Shown: one piece after another, positions 52,665 to 61,725 of the stretch
How the letters are laid out: every line of letters starts with the position of its first letter
How positions within the stretch are numbered: position 1 is the stretch's first letter
Program-made: the position numbers and the translations under genes
From: Chryseobacterium sp. LAM-KRS1
Lineage (GTDB): Bacteria > Bacteroidota > Bacteroidia > Flavobacteriales > Weeksellaceae
Assembly (NCBI RefSeq): GCF_013184525.1
Contig: NZ_JAAOIZ010000001.1
Location: 434,001-498,000, forward strand
Direction: 5' to 3'
DNA: 64,000 nucleotides
The notes under the pieces: generated by a model
Databases searched by the model: none
Seen by the model: the letters and a program-made list of their open reading frames with translations, nothing else
Told to the model about the DNA's origin: nothing

Positions 52665-52691
52665 AAGGTGTGTTTTTACGCACCTTTTTTT
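52665..52691 (+). terminator. Terminator of the large TonB receptor gene
   Basis: AAGGTG-TG and CG-CACCTT stem (one G-T pair) with a T-rich loop, followed by a T-run. Confidence 0.75.
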
Positions 52692-52713
52692 ATTATGATA
52701 AGCATGATTTTTT

Positions 52714-52721
52714 TACTTTTG
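52714..52721 (+). promoter_or_regulatory. -7 promoter box of the threonine dehydrogenase gene
   Basis: TACTTTTG matches TAnnTTTG, 28 bases before the ATG at 52750. Confidence 0.5.
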
Positions 52722-52749
52722 TAAAATTCAAAACCTAAAAGAAATAAAA

Positions 52750-53715
52750 ATGGAATCCTATACGGAAAAAATACTGATTACCGGTGCTTTAGGGCAAATC
52801 GGAACTGAACTTACCAACAGACTTGTTGAGATCCACGGAGCGGAAAATGTTGTAGCCTCAGGCCTCGACAGATGGCAGAAGGGAATTACATCAGCCGGCT
52901 ATTATGAGAGAATGGATGTTACCAACACCCAGCTTGTGAGACAAATCATTAAAGATTATGATATCACGACTGTCTATCACTTAGCTTCTTTATTGTCCGG
53001 AACCTCAGAAAAGCAGCCTATTTTTGCATGGAAGCTAAACCTGGAGCCTCTCCTTCATTTTTGTGAAATGGCAAGAGAAGGATTGCTTAAAAAGATCTTC
53101 TGGCCAAGTTCAATTGCAGTATTCGGAAAAGGAATTCCAAAAGAAAATGTTGAGCAGGATGTAGTCCTGAATCCTACTACCGTTTATGGTATTTCTAAAA
53201 TGGCAGGTGAAAAATGGTGTGAGTATTACTTTGACAAACACGGAGTGGATGTGAGAAGTATCCGTTATCCGGGGTTGATTTCATGGAAGACTCCGGCAGG
53301 AGGAGGAACTACGGATTATGCGGTAGAAATTTTTTATGAAGCGATAGAGGAAGGGAAGTACACGAGTTTCATTTCTGAAAATACAGGGATGCCTATGTTG
53401 TATATGGATGATGCTATCAATGCGACATTGAAATTAATGGAGGCTCCAAAAGAAAGTTTAACGGTTCGTTCTTCTTATAATTTAGGTGGAATGTCATTTA
53501 CTCCAAAAGAATTGGCAGAAGAAATCAAGAAAGAAATTCCGGATTTTGAGATCGATTATAAACCTGATTTCAGACAGGAAATTGCAGATTCATGGCCAGC
53601 TTCAATTGATGATTCAATCGCCAAAAAAGATTGGGGACTGACGTATGATTTTGGAATTTCTGAAATGACAAAAGACATGATCAAGAATCTTAAAGTAAAA
53701 TTAGGTAAAAACTAA
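52750..53715 (+). CDS. NAD-dependent L-threonine 3-dehydrogenase (SDR/epimerase type)
   Basis: A 321-residue extended SDR: cofactor motif GALGQIG (about residues 12-18), Tyr-Lys in TTVYGISKMAGE, and DYAVEIFYEA with WPASIDDS near the end, which mark the short-chain threonine dehydrogenases (structurally unlike the zinc enzyme of E. coli). It oxidises L-threonine to 2-amino-3-ketobutyrate, which a ligase splits into glycine and acetyl-CoA. No kbl gene is adjacent. Confidence 0.88.
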   Translation: MESYTEKILITGALGQIGTELTNRLVEIHGAENVVASGLDRWQKGITSAGYYERMDVTNTQLVRQIIKDYDITTVYHLASLLSGTSEKQPIFAWKLNLEPLLHFCEMAREGLLKKIFWPSSIAVFGKGIPKENVEQDVVLNPTTVYGISKMAGEKWCEYYFDKHGVDVRSIRYPGLISWKTPAGGGTTDYAVEIFYEAIEEGKYTSFISENTGMPMLYMDDAINATLKLMEAPKESLTVRSSYNLGGMSFTPKELAEEIKKEIPDFEIDYKPDFRQEIADSWPASIDDSIAKKDWGLTYDFGISEMTKDMIKNLKVKLGKN

Positions 53716-53799
53716 TTACTTAAAGTATAGCTTTAATTAAAAATGTTTTTAACGTCTCATTTTTAATGTATTATAAAATTTATATAAAATTAAGTTTAA

Positions 53800-54552
53800 A
53801 TGGTATTATTGACTTTTAACATCCTTGATATTGAAGCAAAGACTAAAACTAATGCTCAGATTACAGGCGATGACCGTTTAAAAATAACAGTTGATAATAC
53901 AAAAGCTATTCTCAGAATTTTGGATATTCACGATACGAAAGCCACATTTTTTATTGAGGTCTCTATCGTTGAAAAACTCCATCATCTTATAAAAGCAATT
54001 TCAACCCGTGGGCATGAAATTGCTTTTTATAATAAAAATTCTTCCCTTCAGGAGATCGAAGCGGTTAAGAAAAATATAGAAGAATGTTTTGGAAAACAGA
54101 TCCGGGGAATTCGCCAGAAAGATGTAAAACTTCCGCAGGAGAATTTGAAATTACTTGAGTTTAATTATGTTTCCAATATCGACAATGCCAATATTCTTTT
54201 TCCGTTCAAAAGGCTGAAAAGGGATACTGAGATTACAGAAGAAGATGGGTTAAGTATTGTTCCGGAAAGTATTTCGCCGTACAGTCAATTACCCTATAAT
54301 GATTTTGTATTTCAGATATTGCCCATGAAATATTACCAGAATATGGTTTTTGAAACATTAAAGAATGATGAATTTGTTTTGATCTATCTTAACTCCTGGC
54401 AGTTTACGGATTTTAAGACCTATCCCTTTGATATTCCTTTTTACAGAAGCTTTTCATCAGGAAAAAAAATGGAGGACAAACTAAATGCCCTCCTTACCTG
54501 GATCAACGAGAAAGAAATGGCTACTTCCCGCATGAAAGATTATATTTTTTAA
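53800..54552 (+). CDS. Polysaccharide-deacetylase-like protein, probably inactive
   Basis: A 250-residue protein with a weak NodB-like fold. TFNILDIEAKT sits where the catalytic TFDD motif belongs, and ATFFIEVSIVEKLHHLIKAISTRGHEIAFYN where the HxxxH metal motif belongs, but the second His is missing. The C-terminal half (YQNMVFETLKNDEFVLIYLNSWQF) matches the DUF3473-like end of the family. It is cytoplasmic by sequence, without a signal peptide. It is probably a non-catalytic relative, possibly a regulator or scaffold in envelope glycan synthesis. The 84 bases upstream contain nothing recognisable. Confidence 0.7.
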   Translation: MVLLTFNILDIEAKTKTNAQITGDDRLKITVDNTKAILRILDIHDTKATFFIEVSIVEKLHHLIKAISTRGHEIAFYNKNSSLQEIEAVKKNIEECFGKQIRGIRQKDVKLPQENLKLLEFNYVSNIDNANILFPFKRLKRDTEITEEDGLSIVPESISPYSQLPYNDFVFQILPMKYYQNMVFETLKNDEFVLIYLNSWQFTDFKTYPFDIPFYRSFSSGKKMEDKLNALLTWINEKEMATSRMKDYIF

Positions 54553-54630
54553 TAAGAAAGTTTACAGTAACGGACGAATTGAAAATGTCTTAAGTAGTTT
54601 ATTGAAATGATACCTAAGATCTAATTTTGT

Positions 54631-54660
54631 CTTCTAACTTCTAACTTCTAACTTCTAACT
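54631..54660. repeat. Tandem CTTCTAA repeat at the 3' end of the phosphoesterase gene
   Basis: Four perfect tandem copies of CTTCTAA (54631-54658). The TAG stop codon of the metallophosphoesterase (plus-strand CTA at 54655-54657) lies in the last copy. The same heptad, in degenerate form, makes up the palindromic repeat at the trpB end. Confidence 0.75.
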
Positions 54661-55860
54661 CAACTCAAAAAGTGTGATTTCAGGTAAAACTCCAACTCTC
54701 CCTGGATATCCAAGCACTCCGAACCCTCTGTTTACATACAGGAATTTACCTTCGCTCTCATAGATATCCGCCCATTTTGGATACCGGTATTGGACCGGTG
54801 ACCATTTGATGTTTTTAAGATCAAGGCCGAACTGCATTCCGTGGGTATGGCCTGATAATGTCAGCTGGACATTTCCGGGGTGTTGTTTTACAATGGAATC
54901 AAAGTGAGTAGGGTCGTGGCTCATTAATATTTTTGCGGCTGATTCCGGCACTCCTGCAATCGCCTTATCAAGATCTCCGAATTGAGGGAACGGTTTAAGT
55001 CCCCAGTTTTCTACACCCAGAATATAAAGCTTTTCACCATCTTTTTCGATGATTCTGTGTTCATTTCTCAGCATGTCAAATCCGGCCTGTTTTTCATAGT
55101 CAATAAGCGTTTCCAGGTTCTTTTTCTTGGCATCCAGAGAGGTCCAGGTAACATAATCACCGTAATCATGGTTTCCCAGTACTGCAAATTTGCCATCCTT
55201 GGCTGTTATTTTTGAAAATAAGGGTATAAATGGTTTGAACTCTTCAGAAACATTATTGACCATGTCTCCAGTAAATAAGACCAGATCAGGTTTTTGCTCA
55301 TTAATCAGCTCAATGGCGTGCTCTAATTTACTTGGATCGGCGAAACTTCCGCTGTGGACATCGGAGATCTGTATGACCTTATAACCTTTGAAGTTTTTAG
55401 GAAGATTAGCAATTTTTACTTTAACCTTTCTCACTTTATGCCTGTACTTACCAAATGTAATTCCATCAATAAAAAGTGCCGAAAGTACACCTCCCAGACC
55501 GAGTCCCATTAAGCTTAAAAACTTTCTTCTTTCCGGGAAAAAGTTTTCCGCAGGGTTCCGGAATCCAAGGATATAGGTACCGGTCCTGAAAATATCATCG
55601 ATCAATAAAAACAGAACAATGAAAATTTTGGGAAGGATGAAAATGAGAAATAGGGACATCATCCATTGAATTCTTACAGAACTCCGGTCAGCTTTCTGAA
55701 AATGGGCAAGCTCATAGGCGAAAAGCCCGTAAATAGCTAATGATAAAACACAGTAACCGATTTTCACCCAGGAATTATCCGTCAATGTCCTTATCGCCTG
55801 ATAAATGTATATTTCCAAAAACAGAAATATGGCGGCAATAATTAAAAAATTTTTTTGCAT
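54655..55860 (-). CDS. Membrane metallophosphoesterase
   Basis: About 401 residues from the ATG at 55860 (MQKNFLIIAAIFLFLEIYIYQ). Three or four hydrophobic segments fill the first 150 residues; the calcineurin-like domain follows with QISDVHSG, LFTGDMVNN, LGNHDYGDY and SGHTHGMQFG, giving the full two-metal site. The family (YaeI-like) includes enzymes that act on phospholipids and nucleotides at the membrane. Just before the domain, ERRKFLSLMGLGLGG resembles a Tat-type RRxFL motif, but it is internal. The stop codon is provided by a repeat. Confidence 0.87.
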   Translation of the reverse strand: MQKNFLIIAAIFLFLEIYIYQAIRTLTDNSWVKIGYCVLSLAIYGLFAYELAHFQKADRSSVRIQWMMSLFLIFILPKIFIVLFLLIDDIFRTGTYILGFRNPAENFFPERRKFLSLMGLGLGGVLSALFIDGITFGKYRHKVRKVKVKIANLPKNFKGYKVIQISDVHSGSFADPSKLEHAIELINEQKPDLVLFTGDMVNNVSEEFKPFIPLFSKITAKDGKFAVLGNHDYGDYVTWTSLDAKKKNLETLIDYEKQAGFDMLRNEHRIIEKDGEKLYILGVENWGLKPFPQFGDLDKAIAGVPESAAKILMSHDPTHFDSIVKQHPGNVQLTLSGHTHGMQFGLDLKNIKWSPVQYRYPKWADIYESEGKFLYVNRGFGVLGYPGRVGVLPEITLFELS

Positions 55861-55871
55861 AATCAGATTAA

Positions 55872-55905
55872 AAAAGCACAAAAGAAAATTTCCCTTTGTG
55901 CTTTT
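55872..55905 (-). terminator. Terminator of the KAS III gene
   Basis: AAAAGCACAAA and TTTGTGCTTTT form a perfect 11-bp stem with a 12-base loop; on the minus strand a T-run follows. Confidence 0.85.
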
Positions 55906-55927
55906 AATATTTTTAAATTATTTATTC

Positions 55928-56995
55928 TTAAGGAAATTTATAAACGATAGCATTGATGTTCATTCCGGCACCTACCGAAGTCATAACAACGTTACCTTTT
56001 TCTTTAAACGAATGACCAGCCATTTTTCCTTTAATTATTAAATCATACATGGTAGGAATGGTTGCTACAGACGAATTTCCAAACTCCTGAATGGTCATTG
56101 GAGAGATAGTATGATCATAATCTTTTACATCATAAAGCTTGTGAAGTCTTTCGATCATAGCGTAATCCATTTTTGCATTAGCCTGGTGGATTAATATTTT
56201 GTCGATATCCTCAATAGAAAGTCCAGCGTCATCAATAGTTTCTTTGATGGCTGCCGGAACATTTTTTAATGCGTATTCATAGATCTTTCTACCCTGCATT
56301 CTTACAAATAAGCGGGTCTGATCAGAGTCTTTATTGATCGAAGGTCCGTTGGCAAGGTAGTTCAATTCAATTCCATTATCGCAAATCGTATTGTGCGCAA
56401 TAATTCCTACATTTTCCTCATCTGTAGCTCTTACTACTACGGCTCCGGCTCCGTCTGCAAAAATCATTCTGTTTCGGTCGTGTGGATCTGTAACACGGCT
56501 TAAAGTTTCCGCACCGATTACTAAAATGGTTTTTGCTGCTTTAGCTTTGATCAGATTATCTGCTAAGATCATTGCTTCCACCCATCCCGGACATCCGAAA
56601 AGCATGTCATAGGTAACACATTTTCTGTTCGTAATACCCAGTTTATTCTTTACTCTGGCAGCCATTGTAGGCATGAAATCAGCGTATCCGTTTACAGTAA
56701 CTTCTCCAAAATTACTGGCGTAAATAATATAATCCAGTTCTTCACCGTCAATTTTAGCATCTGCAATGGCTAGCTTTGCAGCTTCGTAACCTATTTGTGA
56801 GTTTGAAAGATCTTCGTCAATGAATCTTCTGTTTTCTATTTCTGTAATTTCTACAAACTTGGCAATCGTTTCTTCAGTAGGCTTGTCAATCTTTACCCCG
56901 TCTTCTGTATAGAATTCTGAACCTAGAAAAAAGTCTCTTCCGATAATCCTTTTAGGAAGGTAAGATCCAGAACCAATAATGATCGTATTCGGCAT
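55928..56995 (-). CDS. 3-oxoacyl-ACP synthase III family enzyme
   Basis: A 355-residue KAS III. The catalytic Cys is in YDMLFGCPGW, His in KILIHQANAKM and Asn in QEFGNSSVATI. It condenses an acyl-CoA with malonyl-ACP. It is not next to other fatty-acid genes. It is longer than E. coli FabH (317), with an N-terminal insertion (GSEFYTEDGVKIDKPTEETIAK), so it may be a specialised KAS III rather than the housekeeping FabH. It is monocistronic. Confidence 0.85.
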   Translation of the reverse strand: MPNTIIIGSGSYLPKRIIGRDFFLGSEFYTEDGVKIDKPTEETIAKFVEITEIENRRFIDEDLSNSQIGYEAAKLAIADAKIDGEELDYIIYASNFGEVTVNGYADFMPTMAARVKNKLGITNRKCVTYDMLFGCPGWVEAMILADNLIKAKAAKTILVIGAETLSRVTDPHDRNRMIFADGAGAVVVRATDEENVGIIAHNTICDNGIELNYLANGPSINKDSDQTRLFVRMQGRKIYEYALKNVPAAIKETIDDAGLSIEDIDKILIHQANAKMDYAMIERLHKLYDVKDYDHTISPMTIQEFGNSSVATIPTMYDLIIKGKMAGHSFKEKGNVVMTSVGAGMNINAIVYKFP

Positions 56996-57065
56996 TCGTT
57001 TAAATGATTTTTTAAAAACGCAAAGTTAATAATTAATCTTAATAAGAAAGAATTAAAAATATTAT

Positions 57066-57073
57066 TAAATTTG
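57066..57073 (+). promoter_or_regulatory. -7 promoter box of the ubiE/porT operon
   Basis: TAAATTTG matches TAnnTTTG exactly, 22 bases before the ATG at 57096. Confidence 0.5.
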
Positions 57074-57095
57074 CAAAAATTGTACTTTACAGTCT

Positions 57096-57665
57096 ATGAA
57101 AAATAATCCATCCTTAAAAGGCTTACTTATTGCTGTTGTGGCGTTTATAATTGCCTTTGGGATTTATTTCCTTTTTTTAGCTAAGAAAAATTATTACTTA
57201 GTAGACAACCCCACTCCCAATACCTATTACTATAGAATTAATAACGGTTCTGAAGGAATTATTTCAGCAGGACAGTCGGTGAAGGTTGATTTGAATAAAG
57301 GAAAAAATTCTATTAAAGTTTTCGATCAGAATAAAAAAATACTTTACGATTCTGCCTTTGAGGTAAATAAAATTCGCGGGTTATTGAACATCGCTCACCA
57401 GGATTATTATATTAACCGCCAATATTATGGATACAATCTTAAAAAAGATTCATTACTTTTGGAGCTTAATAAAACCGTAATAGACGGAAAAGAATATCTG
57501 GGCGGAGCGAAGCATTTCAATAAACTGTTTACTGATGATTTTTATTATAATGTAGATGAGGATTATGATAAGATCATTAAAAATATTGACAAAGTAGAAT
57601 CCCGTTCAAAGATTTTCAGAAAGCAAGATTACCTTAATTACTATAAAGAATATTACAAGTTTTGA
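57096..57665 (+). CDS. Hypothetical single-pass membrane protein
   Basis: A 189-residue protein with one N-terminal membrane segment (GLLIAVVAFIIAFGIYFLFLA, about residues 9-29). The rest is polar and rich in Lys, Asn and Tyr, with a short beta-rich start (NYYLVDNPTPNTYYYRINNGSEG). I do not recognise the family. Its stop overlaps the TTG start of ubiE, so it is translationally coupled to menaquinone synthesis, which suggests an envelope role but nothing precise. Confidence 0.72.
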   Translation: MKNNPSLKGLLIAVVAFIIAFGIYFLFLAKKNYYLVDNPTPNTYYYRINNGSEGIISAGQSVKVDLNKGKNSIKVFDQNKKILYDSAFEVNKIRGLLNIAHQDYYINRQYYGYNLKKDSLLLELNKTVIDGKEYLGGAKHFNKLFTDDFYYNVDEDYDKIIKNIDKVESRSKIFRKQDYLNYYKEYYKF

Positions 57666-58393
57666 CAAAAGATATCAACCAAGTAACTCCCTACAATTCT
57701 GATGCTACAAAAAAAAGCCAGGTAGAGGATATGTTCGACAATATTGCACCCAAGTATGATCTTTTAAACCGTGTTTTATCAATGAAGATTGATATAATAT
57801 GGAGAAATAAATTGGTCAAATGGATGAAAAATGACAACCCTCAGGAAGTGCTGGATGTAGCTACAGGAACGGGGGATCTGGCCATTACAATTGAAAAAGG
57901 AACCAATGCAAAAGTAGTTGGTTTGGATTTATCGCAACAAATGTTAAATGTTGGCGTTATTAAAATAAAAAAACTTAAATTAGACGGCAAAATTTCCATG
58001 CAGAAGGGGGATGCAGAAAATTTACCCTTCGAGGACAATAGATTCGACTCTGTTTCCGTTGCATTTGGAGTGAGGAATTTTGAAAACCTTACAAAAGGTT
58101 TAGCAGAGTTAAGAAGAGTAGTAAAAGATAACAAAAGTGTTTTTATACTTGAGTTTTCAAAGGTTGAGGGGTTCTTGGGGCCATTTTATATGTTTTATTT
58201 TAAAAACATATTACCTGCCATAGGGAAATTGGTTTCTAAAGATAATAGGGCATACACATACCTTCCGGATTCTGTAAATGCTTTTCCTTACGGGGAGAAG
58301 ATGAGACAAATTCTTTTAGATACAGGATTTAAGAAAGTAGAATATAAAAAACTAAGTTTAGGTATAGCCACAATTTATAAAGCAACAAAGTAA
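57662..58393 (+). CDS. ubiE: Demethylmenaquinone methyltransferase UbiE/MenG
   Basis: A 243-residue SAM methyltransferase: VEDMFDNIAPKYDLLNRVLS, motif I DVATGTGDLAI, VGLDLSQQML and the characteristic SVAFGVRNFENL. In Bacteroidota the substrate is demethylmenaquinone, the last step of menaquinone synthesis. The start is a TTG at 57662 inside the previous gene's stop; no upstream ATG fits. The porT gene begins 3 bases after it. Confidence 0.94.
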   Translation: MTKDINQVTPYNSDATKKSQVEDMFDNIAPKYDLLNRVLSMKIDIIWRNKLVKWMKNDNPQEVLDVATGTGDLAITIEKGTNAKVVGLDLSQQMLNVGVIKIKKLKLDGKISMQKGDAENLPFEDNRFDSVSVAFGVRNFENLTKGLAELRRVVKDNKSVFILEFSKVEGFLGPFYMFYFKNILPAIGKLVSKDNRAYTYLPDSVNAFPYGEKMRQILLDTGFKKVEYKKLSLGIATIYKATK

Positions 58394-58396
58394 CCT

Positions 58397-59179
58397 ATGA
58401 ATAAATTTTTATTAAAAGCACTGGTGTTAGCCTCAGTAAATATTGCAATCTTTGCGGATGCGCAATTTAGAACCCGAAACAGAATGGATAAGTTGGAGGA
58501 ATTTGATCAACAAGTCTTCAGTTGGGGTTTTTATCTGAATGGCAATATACTGGACTACCGTATCGTATTAAACCCAAGATATGGTATGAATGGGAATCAA
58601 AATCTTGTTACATCTAAGAGCAGTACAAGCTTCGGAGCCGGATTAATCGGTAAATGGAGATTGAATGACTATTTAGATTTAAGAGCAGAACCAGGCTTGC
58701 AATTTGCTCAAAGGGAACTTACTTTCAATACGCAGTCTAATGACCAGTATGCGGCTGGTACTTTAACAAACGCTCCTTTTACTCCATTTCCTTTAACGGA
58801 AAAAGATAAAGTAAGACAAGTAAAATCAACATTGGTGGATATTCCGGTGATGCTTGAGCTTCACGGACAGAGATGGTACAATTCCAGACCCTATGTCGCT
58901 GCAGGGGTAAATTATATCGTGAATCTTCAATCCAACTCTACTTCTACTGATGATAACCTTCAGCAGGTTTTCAGATCCACTACACATAACTTTGCGTGGT
59001 CTGCGGAGATGGGAATCCAGTTTTACTTCAATAAGTTTAAACTGACCCCGGCCATCAGAGGTACGTTCATTATGAACAACGAAGTTGTTGCGGATAACGC
59101 AAACACTCCTCCTTACTGGGCAGCTGCAATGTCTACTTTACAGACAAGAGCCATCATGTTTGTATTGAAATTTGAATAA
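58397..59179 (+). CDS. porT: Type IX secretion outer-membrane protein PorT
   Basis: A 260-residue outer-membrane beta-barrel protein with signal peptide ending FADAQ. Strands show YLNGNILDYRIVLNPRYG, GAGLIGKWRLNDYLDLRAEPGLQFAQREL, DIPVMLELHGQRWYNSRPYVAAGVNY and AIMFVLKFE ending near Phe. This matches PorT, a T9SS component first found in Porphyromonas and commonly located after ubiE in Flavobacteriia. Its presence supports that the two T9SS-sorted cargo proteins here are exported by a working system. Confidence 0.9.
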   Translation: MNKFLLKALVLASVNIAIFADAQFRTRNRMDKLEEFDQQVFSWGFYLNGNILDYRIVLNPRYGMNGNQNLVTSKSSTSFGAGLIGKWRLNDYLDLRAEPGLQFAQRELTFNTQSNDQYAAGTLTNAPFTPFPLTEKDKVRQVKSTLVDIPVMLELHGQRWYNSRPYVAAGVNYIVNLQSNSTSTDDNLQQVFRSTTHNFAWSAEMGIQFYFNKFKLTPAIRGTFIMNNEVVADNANTPPYWAAAMSTLQTRAIMFVLKFE

Positions 59180-59196
59180 GAAAAGACTTAAAATAT

Positions 59197-59227
59197 AAAA
59201 AGGAGATGCGAAAGCATCTCCTTTTTT
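59197..59227 (+). terminator. Terminator after porT
   Basis: AAAAAGGAGATGC-GAAA-GCATCTCCTTTTTT: a perfect stem with a GAAA tetraloop and a T-run. Confidence 0.95.
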
Positions 59228-59260
59228 GTTCATCATATCAAAATATAGAGACTTTTATTT

Positions 59261-59289
59261 TTGTTAATGTCAATATTTTTATATTTTTG
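59261..59289 (+). promoter_or_regulatory. Promoter of the coiled-coil/zapA genes
   Basis: TTG (59261-59263), 18 bases, TATTTTTG (59282-59289): a full Bacteroidota-type promoter, 28 bases before the ATG at 59318. Confidence 0.55.
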
Positions 59290-59317
59290 CTAACAGTTAG
59301 AATATATAAAACCTGGA

Positions 59318-59620
59318 ATGCTTCAAGATTTAGAGAATAATTTTTCAGAGCTGGAAAAAAAGATTTTGAATTTACATAAAAACTATCAGAATCTTACTGA
59401 GAAATTTACGGAATTGAATACAGAGCATGAAGAATTGAAGAAGAAATATGATGAGGAAAGAAAAAAAAGTCAGGTATTAGCAGAAGAACAAAAAAAGATA
59501 AAACTTTATTCAGCAATATCAGGAAATCCCGAACATAATAGATTAATGAAAAACCATATCAATCGATTAGTAAAGGAAATTGATTTCTGTATTGCTCAGC
59601 TTCAAAACAGTGGATTATAA
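59318..59620 (+). CDS. Coiled-coil protein upstream of zapA
   Basis: A 100-residue protein predicted by eye to be one long coiled coil over about residues 1-60 (LEKKILNLHKNYQNLTEKFTELNTEHEELKKKYDEER). The C-terminal part is SGNPEHNRLMKNHINRLVKEIDFCIAQL. It overlaps zapA (TAATG), so the two proteins are made together. It resembles the small coiled-coil partners of the Z-ring (ZapB-like), but homology is not established. Confidence 0.78.
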   Translation: MLQDLENNFSELEKKILNLHKNYQNLTEKFTELNTEHEELKKKYDEERKKSQVLAEEQKKIKLYSAISGNPEHNRLMKNHINRLVKEIDFCIAQLQNSGL

Positions 59621-59907
59621 TGGAGGTAAGGAGAATAACCATCAACATTGCAGGAAGAGTGTATCCGCTGAACGTACCGGCCGCAGAGGAAGAGACTTTG
59701 CGTAAAGTAGGGAAGCAGATTGAAAGTATGATTAAAGATTTTGAACAAAACTTCGATGTAAGAGATAAACAGGATGCTTTGGCCATGTGTGCCCTTAAAT
59801 TAGGAACCAATGCTGAAGTAGTATCACTTAACTACGAAAAAAACATAAATTCAACCAACGAAAGATTAGTAAAGATTAATCAGACGTTGAATGAAATTGG
59901 GAAATAG
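59620..59907 (+). CDS. zapA: Cell division protein ZapA
   Basis: A 95-residue ZapA: EVRRITINIAGRVYPLNVPAAEEETLRKVGKQIESMI, then DKQDALAMCALKL and a C-terminal helix. It dimerises and bundles FtsZ protofilaments at the septum. Translationally coupled to the coiled-coil gene upstream. The 6S-type RNA gene follows, an order (zapA then ssrS) also known from other bacteria. Confidence 0.9.
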   Translation: MEVRRITINIAGRVYPLNVPAAEEETLRKVGKQIESMIKDFEQNFDVRDKQDALAMCALKLGTNAEVVSLNYEKNINSTNERLVKINQTLNEIGK

Positions 59908-59923
59908 ATTTTTTTTCCTGAAA

Positions 59924-60097
59924 CAACTGCCTACAATAGTTCTAACACATTAAAGGTAAACTCAACGCTAAACAATTACCGAACAAATGTCCATCGAATG
60001 GCGTGCCGGTTCTCCGGATTACAGACAGTGGAAATCAGTTCAAATCGTGTTGATTAGGAGTTTACTCTATATCACTGGATTATTGTAGGCTTTTTTT
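59924..60097 (+). ncRNA. ssrS: 6S RNA (6S-Flavo type)
   Basis: About 170 bases between zapA and rny with no reading frame. The ends pair in a perfect closing stem, GCCTACAATA (59929-59938) with TATTGTAGGC (60081-60090), followed by a T-run that ends it on the plus strand. The interior (GTGCCGGTTCTCCGGATTAC and TGTTGATTAGGAGTTTACTC) fits the partly unpaired central bubble of 6S RNA, which traps RNA polymerase holoenzyme. Position after zapA supports the call. The exact 5' end is uncertain by several bases. Confidence 0.8.
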
Positions 60098-60133
60098 ATT
60101 TAAATGATTAAAGACAATTAAAACTCAATATAT

Positions 60134-61702
60134 ATGACAACAGCCATTATAGTCGGCGTTATTTGCTTGGTAGTTGGTGCGGTTATAGGGATTCTTTTCT
60201 CTAAGAGCTCACTCAATGCCAAGGCAAAATTTATTATAGATGATGCAAAGAAAAATGCTGAAAACCTTATAGAAAAAGCTAACGTACAAGCCGAATCCAT
60301 AAAAAAAGAAAAGAACCTTCAAGCTAAAGAGAAATTCCTTGAATTAAAATCTCAGCACGATGCCGATATCCAGGCCCGTGAAAAGAAAATACAGGAGATT
60401 GAGAAAAGAACAAAAGATAAGGAACATAAGCTGAATGATGAGCTTAGTAAGACCGGAAAGCTTGAAAAGGATCTGGATAAGCAGATTGCAGATTATGCAA
60501 AGAAGAACGAAATTTTAGAAAGAAAACAACAGGAATTGGATTCTGTGACTTCTAAAAAAGTTGAAATTCTTGAGAAAATATCTAACTATACGGCAGAAGA
60601 AGCAAAAGCTGAATTGGTAGAATCCATGAAAGCAGAAGCTAAAACCAGAGCTCAGGCGCATGTTCAGAGCATCATGGAAGAAGCCCAGCTTAATGCTAAG
60701 AGTGAAGCCAGAAAAATCGTAATTCAAACGATTCAAAGAATCGGGACAGAGCAGGCTATCGAAAACTCAGTATCGGTTTTCAATATCGAATCTGATGAAG
60801 TAAAAGGTAGAATTATTGGTAGAGAGGGTAGAAATATCCGTGCACTGGAAGCGGTAACAGGAGTCGAGATTATCGTAGATGATACCCCGGAAGCTATTCT
60901 TCTTTCATGTTTTGACCCTGTAAGAAGAGAGATTGCAAGATTATCACTTCACAGATTGGTTACAGATGGAAGAATCCACCCTGCAAGAATTGAAGAAGTT
61001 GTTGAAAAAACGAGAAAACAAATCGAAGAAGAAATCATTGAGGTTGGTAAAAGAACCATCATAGATTTAGGAATTCACGGATTACACCCTGAATTGATTA
61101 AGATCGTAGGTAGAATGAAATACCGTTCTTCTTACGGACAAAACTTATTACAGCACTCCAGAGAAGTAGCCAATATTGCTGCAACCATGGCTGCTGAACT
61201 TGGATTAAATGTGAAACTGGCAAAAAGAGCAGGTCTTTTACATGATATCGGTAAGGTTCCTGAACAGGAATCTGAACTTCCTCACGCATTGTTAGGTATG
61301 CAATGGGCTGAGAAATATGGAGAAAATCCTGAGGTAATCAATGCTATTGGAGCTCACCACGACGAAGTTGAAATGACTTCCCTGTTGTCTCCAATTATCC
61401 AGGTTGCCGATGCTATTTCCGGAGCAAGACCGGGGGCAAGACGTCAGGTATTGGAGTCTTATATTCAGAGACTGAAAGATCTTGAATCGGCAGCATTAAG
61501 CTTTGATGGAGTATCAAGTGCTTACGCGATTCAGGCAGGTAGAGAGTTGAGAGTAATGGTAGAAAGCGGAAAAGTGAATGACGAAATTGCTTCTCAGTTG
61601 TCTTACGATATCTCTGAAAAGATCCAGAACGAATTAACATATCCCGGACAGGTAAAAGTAACAGTAATCAGAGAGACGAGAGCTGTGAATATTGCGAGAT
61701 AA
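60134..61702 (+). CDS. rny: Ribonuclease Y
   Basis: A 522-residue RNase Y: N-terminal membrane anchor ([19 protein letters not shown]), a long charged coiled coil (about residues 25-205), a KH domain ([31 protein letters not shown]) and an HD phosphohydrolase domain ([20 protein letters not shown]). It starts mRNA decay at the inner membrane. The 6S-type RNA lies just upstream. Confidence 0.95.
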   Translation: MTTAIIVGVICLVVGAVIGILFSKSSLNAKAKFIIDDAKKNAENLIEKANVQAESIKKEKNLQAKEKFLELKSQHDADIQAREKKIQEIEKRTKDKEHKLNDELSKTGKLEKDLDKQIADYAKKNEILERKQQELDSVTSKKVEILEKISNYTAEEAKAELVESMKAEAKTRAQAHVQSIMEEAQLNAKSEARKIVIQTIQRIGTEQAIENSVSVFNIESDEVKGRIIGREGRNIRALEAVTGVEIIVDDTPEAILLSCFDPVRREIARLSLHRLVTDGRIHPARIEEVVEKTRKQIEEEIIEVGKRTIIDLGIHGLHPELIKIVGRMKYRSSYGQNLLQHSREVANIAATMAAELGLNVKLAKRAGLLHDIGKVPEQESELPHALLGMQWAEKYGENPEVINAIGAHHDEVEMTSLLSPIIQVADAISGARPGARRQVLESYIQRLKDLESAALSFDGVSSAYAIQAGRELRVMVESGKVNDEIASQLSYDISEKIQNELTYPGQVKVTVIRETRAVNIAR

Positions 61703-61725
61703 TAATTTAACAAAGATATTCTGTA

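Noticed and set aside
59908..60133. Missed small protein gene between zapA and rny
   Set aside because: No start-to-stop frame of useful length; the paired ends and T-run fit an RNA gene.
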